Assembly: GCF_002979975.1 (NCBI RefSeq)
Contig: NZ_PCQD01000019.1
Location: forward strand, 1 to 41,460
Direction: 5' to 3'
Source: Pseudomonas sp. MYb185
GTDB taxonomy: Bacteria; Pseudomonadota; Gammaproteobacteria; Pseudomonadales; Pseudomonadaceae
Length of the DNA: 41,460 nt
A model generated the notes under the pieces. It did no database searches and was not told where the DNA came from. It saw nothing but the letters and a program-made list of their open reading frames with translations. Positions 41,424 through 41,460 of this stretch are shown in pieces. Both the position numbers and the translations under genes were made by a program. Position 1 is the first letter of the stretch. Each line of letters starts with the position of its first letter.

Positions 41424-41460
41424 CTCCCCCTCTCCCCAGCCCTCTCCCGCGAGGGGAGAG
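41424..41460 (+). repeat. CCCTCTCCCCAGCCCTCTCC-type dispersed repeat, copy 3 (cut by window end)
   Basis: Same sequence and direction as 34312-34355, 14 nt after the AraC-type gene stop. The first 12 bases of the window (GAGAGGGGGAGC) look like the tail of a further copy. Confidence 0.8.

Noticed and set aside
1..41460. CRISPR arrays, tRNA/rRNA genes, insertion sequences, integrases
   Set aside because: None recognised on reading either strand; repeats present are REP-like or short dispersed elements, and the TA insertions lack transposase genes.

Overview
The window looks like chromosome of a Pseudomonas-like gammaproteobacterium (Pseudomonadaceae). The evidence is moderately high GC core genes, several dispersed GTAG-headed REP-type hairpins, Pseudomonas-style WbpO/WbpP/WbpL-type sugar enzymes, and a DUF1302/DUF1329 pair. 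The centre is a complete locus for making and exporting a surface polysaccharide of the O-antigen/group 4 capsule kind. Both flanks carry accessory genes and toxin-antitoxin (TA) modules.

Layout. 17-3942 (minus): pgi, a divergent UDP-glucose dehydrogenase-like gene and galU, which handle hexose phosphate and UDP-glucose. 4114-6427: accessory slot bounded and divided by REP-like hairpins, holding a HepT/MntA-type HEPN-MNT pair and an orphan DUF2235 hydrolase. 6421-22164 (minus): the sugar cluster glmS, wzx, pyruvyltransferase, GT2, beta-propeller protein, GT4, wzy, wbpO-like, wbpP-like, GT4, wbpV-like reductase/epimerase, wbpL-like, NeuD-like acyltransferase. 22313-22326: an ops/JUMPstart core just upstream of glmS. 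22432-22938: rfaH. 23153-24553: a beta-CASP metallo-hydrolase. 24793-32971 (plus): the export operon wzb/etp, wzc/etk, gfcA-like, wza/gfcE, gfcB, gfcC, gfcD and a VanZ-like gene. 33062-35585: two TA modules, each inserted beside a duplicated end of a host gene. 35587-41409: ZIP metal transporter, DUF1329, DUF1302 and a divergent AraC-type regulator.

How it works together (inference). GlmS feeds the UDP-GlcNAc pool. WbpP and WbpO homologues make UDP-HexNAc uronic acid. The WbpV/WbpL-like pair makes and transfers the first sugar to undecaprenyl phosphate. Three more glycosyltransferases extend the unit, and the pyruvyltransferase and NeuD-like protein may decorate it. Wzx flips it, Wzy polymerises it, and Wzc/Wzb with Wza and GfcB-D control and carry out export. 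RfaH, encoded next to its probable ops target, would let RNA polymerase read through the roughly 16-kb sugar operon, including a strong hairpin after glmS and REP hairpins in the leader.

Most notable: (1) the rfaH-ops arrangement; (2) two unrelated TA insertions that each leave the interrupted host gene intact by carrying a second copy of its end (84 bp of promoter and start; about 90 bp of 3' end); (3) a UDP-glucose dehydrogenase homologue lacking the catalytic cysteine and the usual glycine-rich loop; (4) REP hairpins that supply the stop codons of two genes; (5) an unassigned beta-propeller protein inside a uronic-acid polysaccharide cluster.
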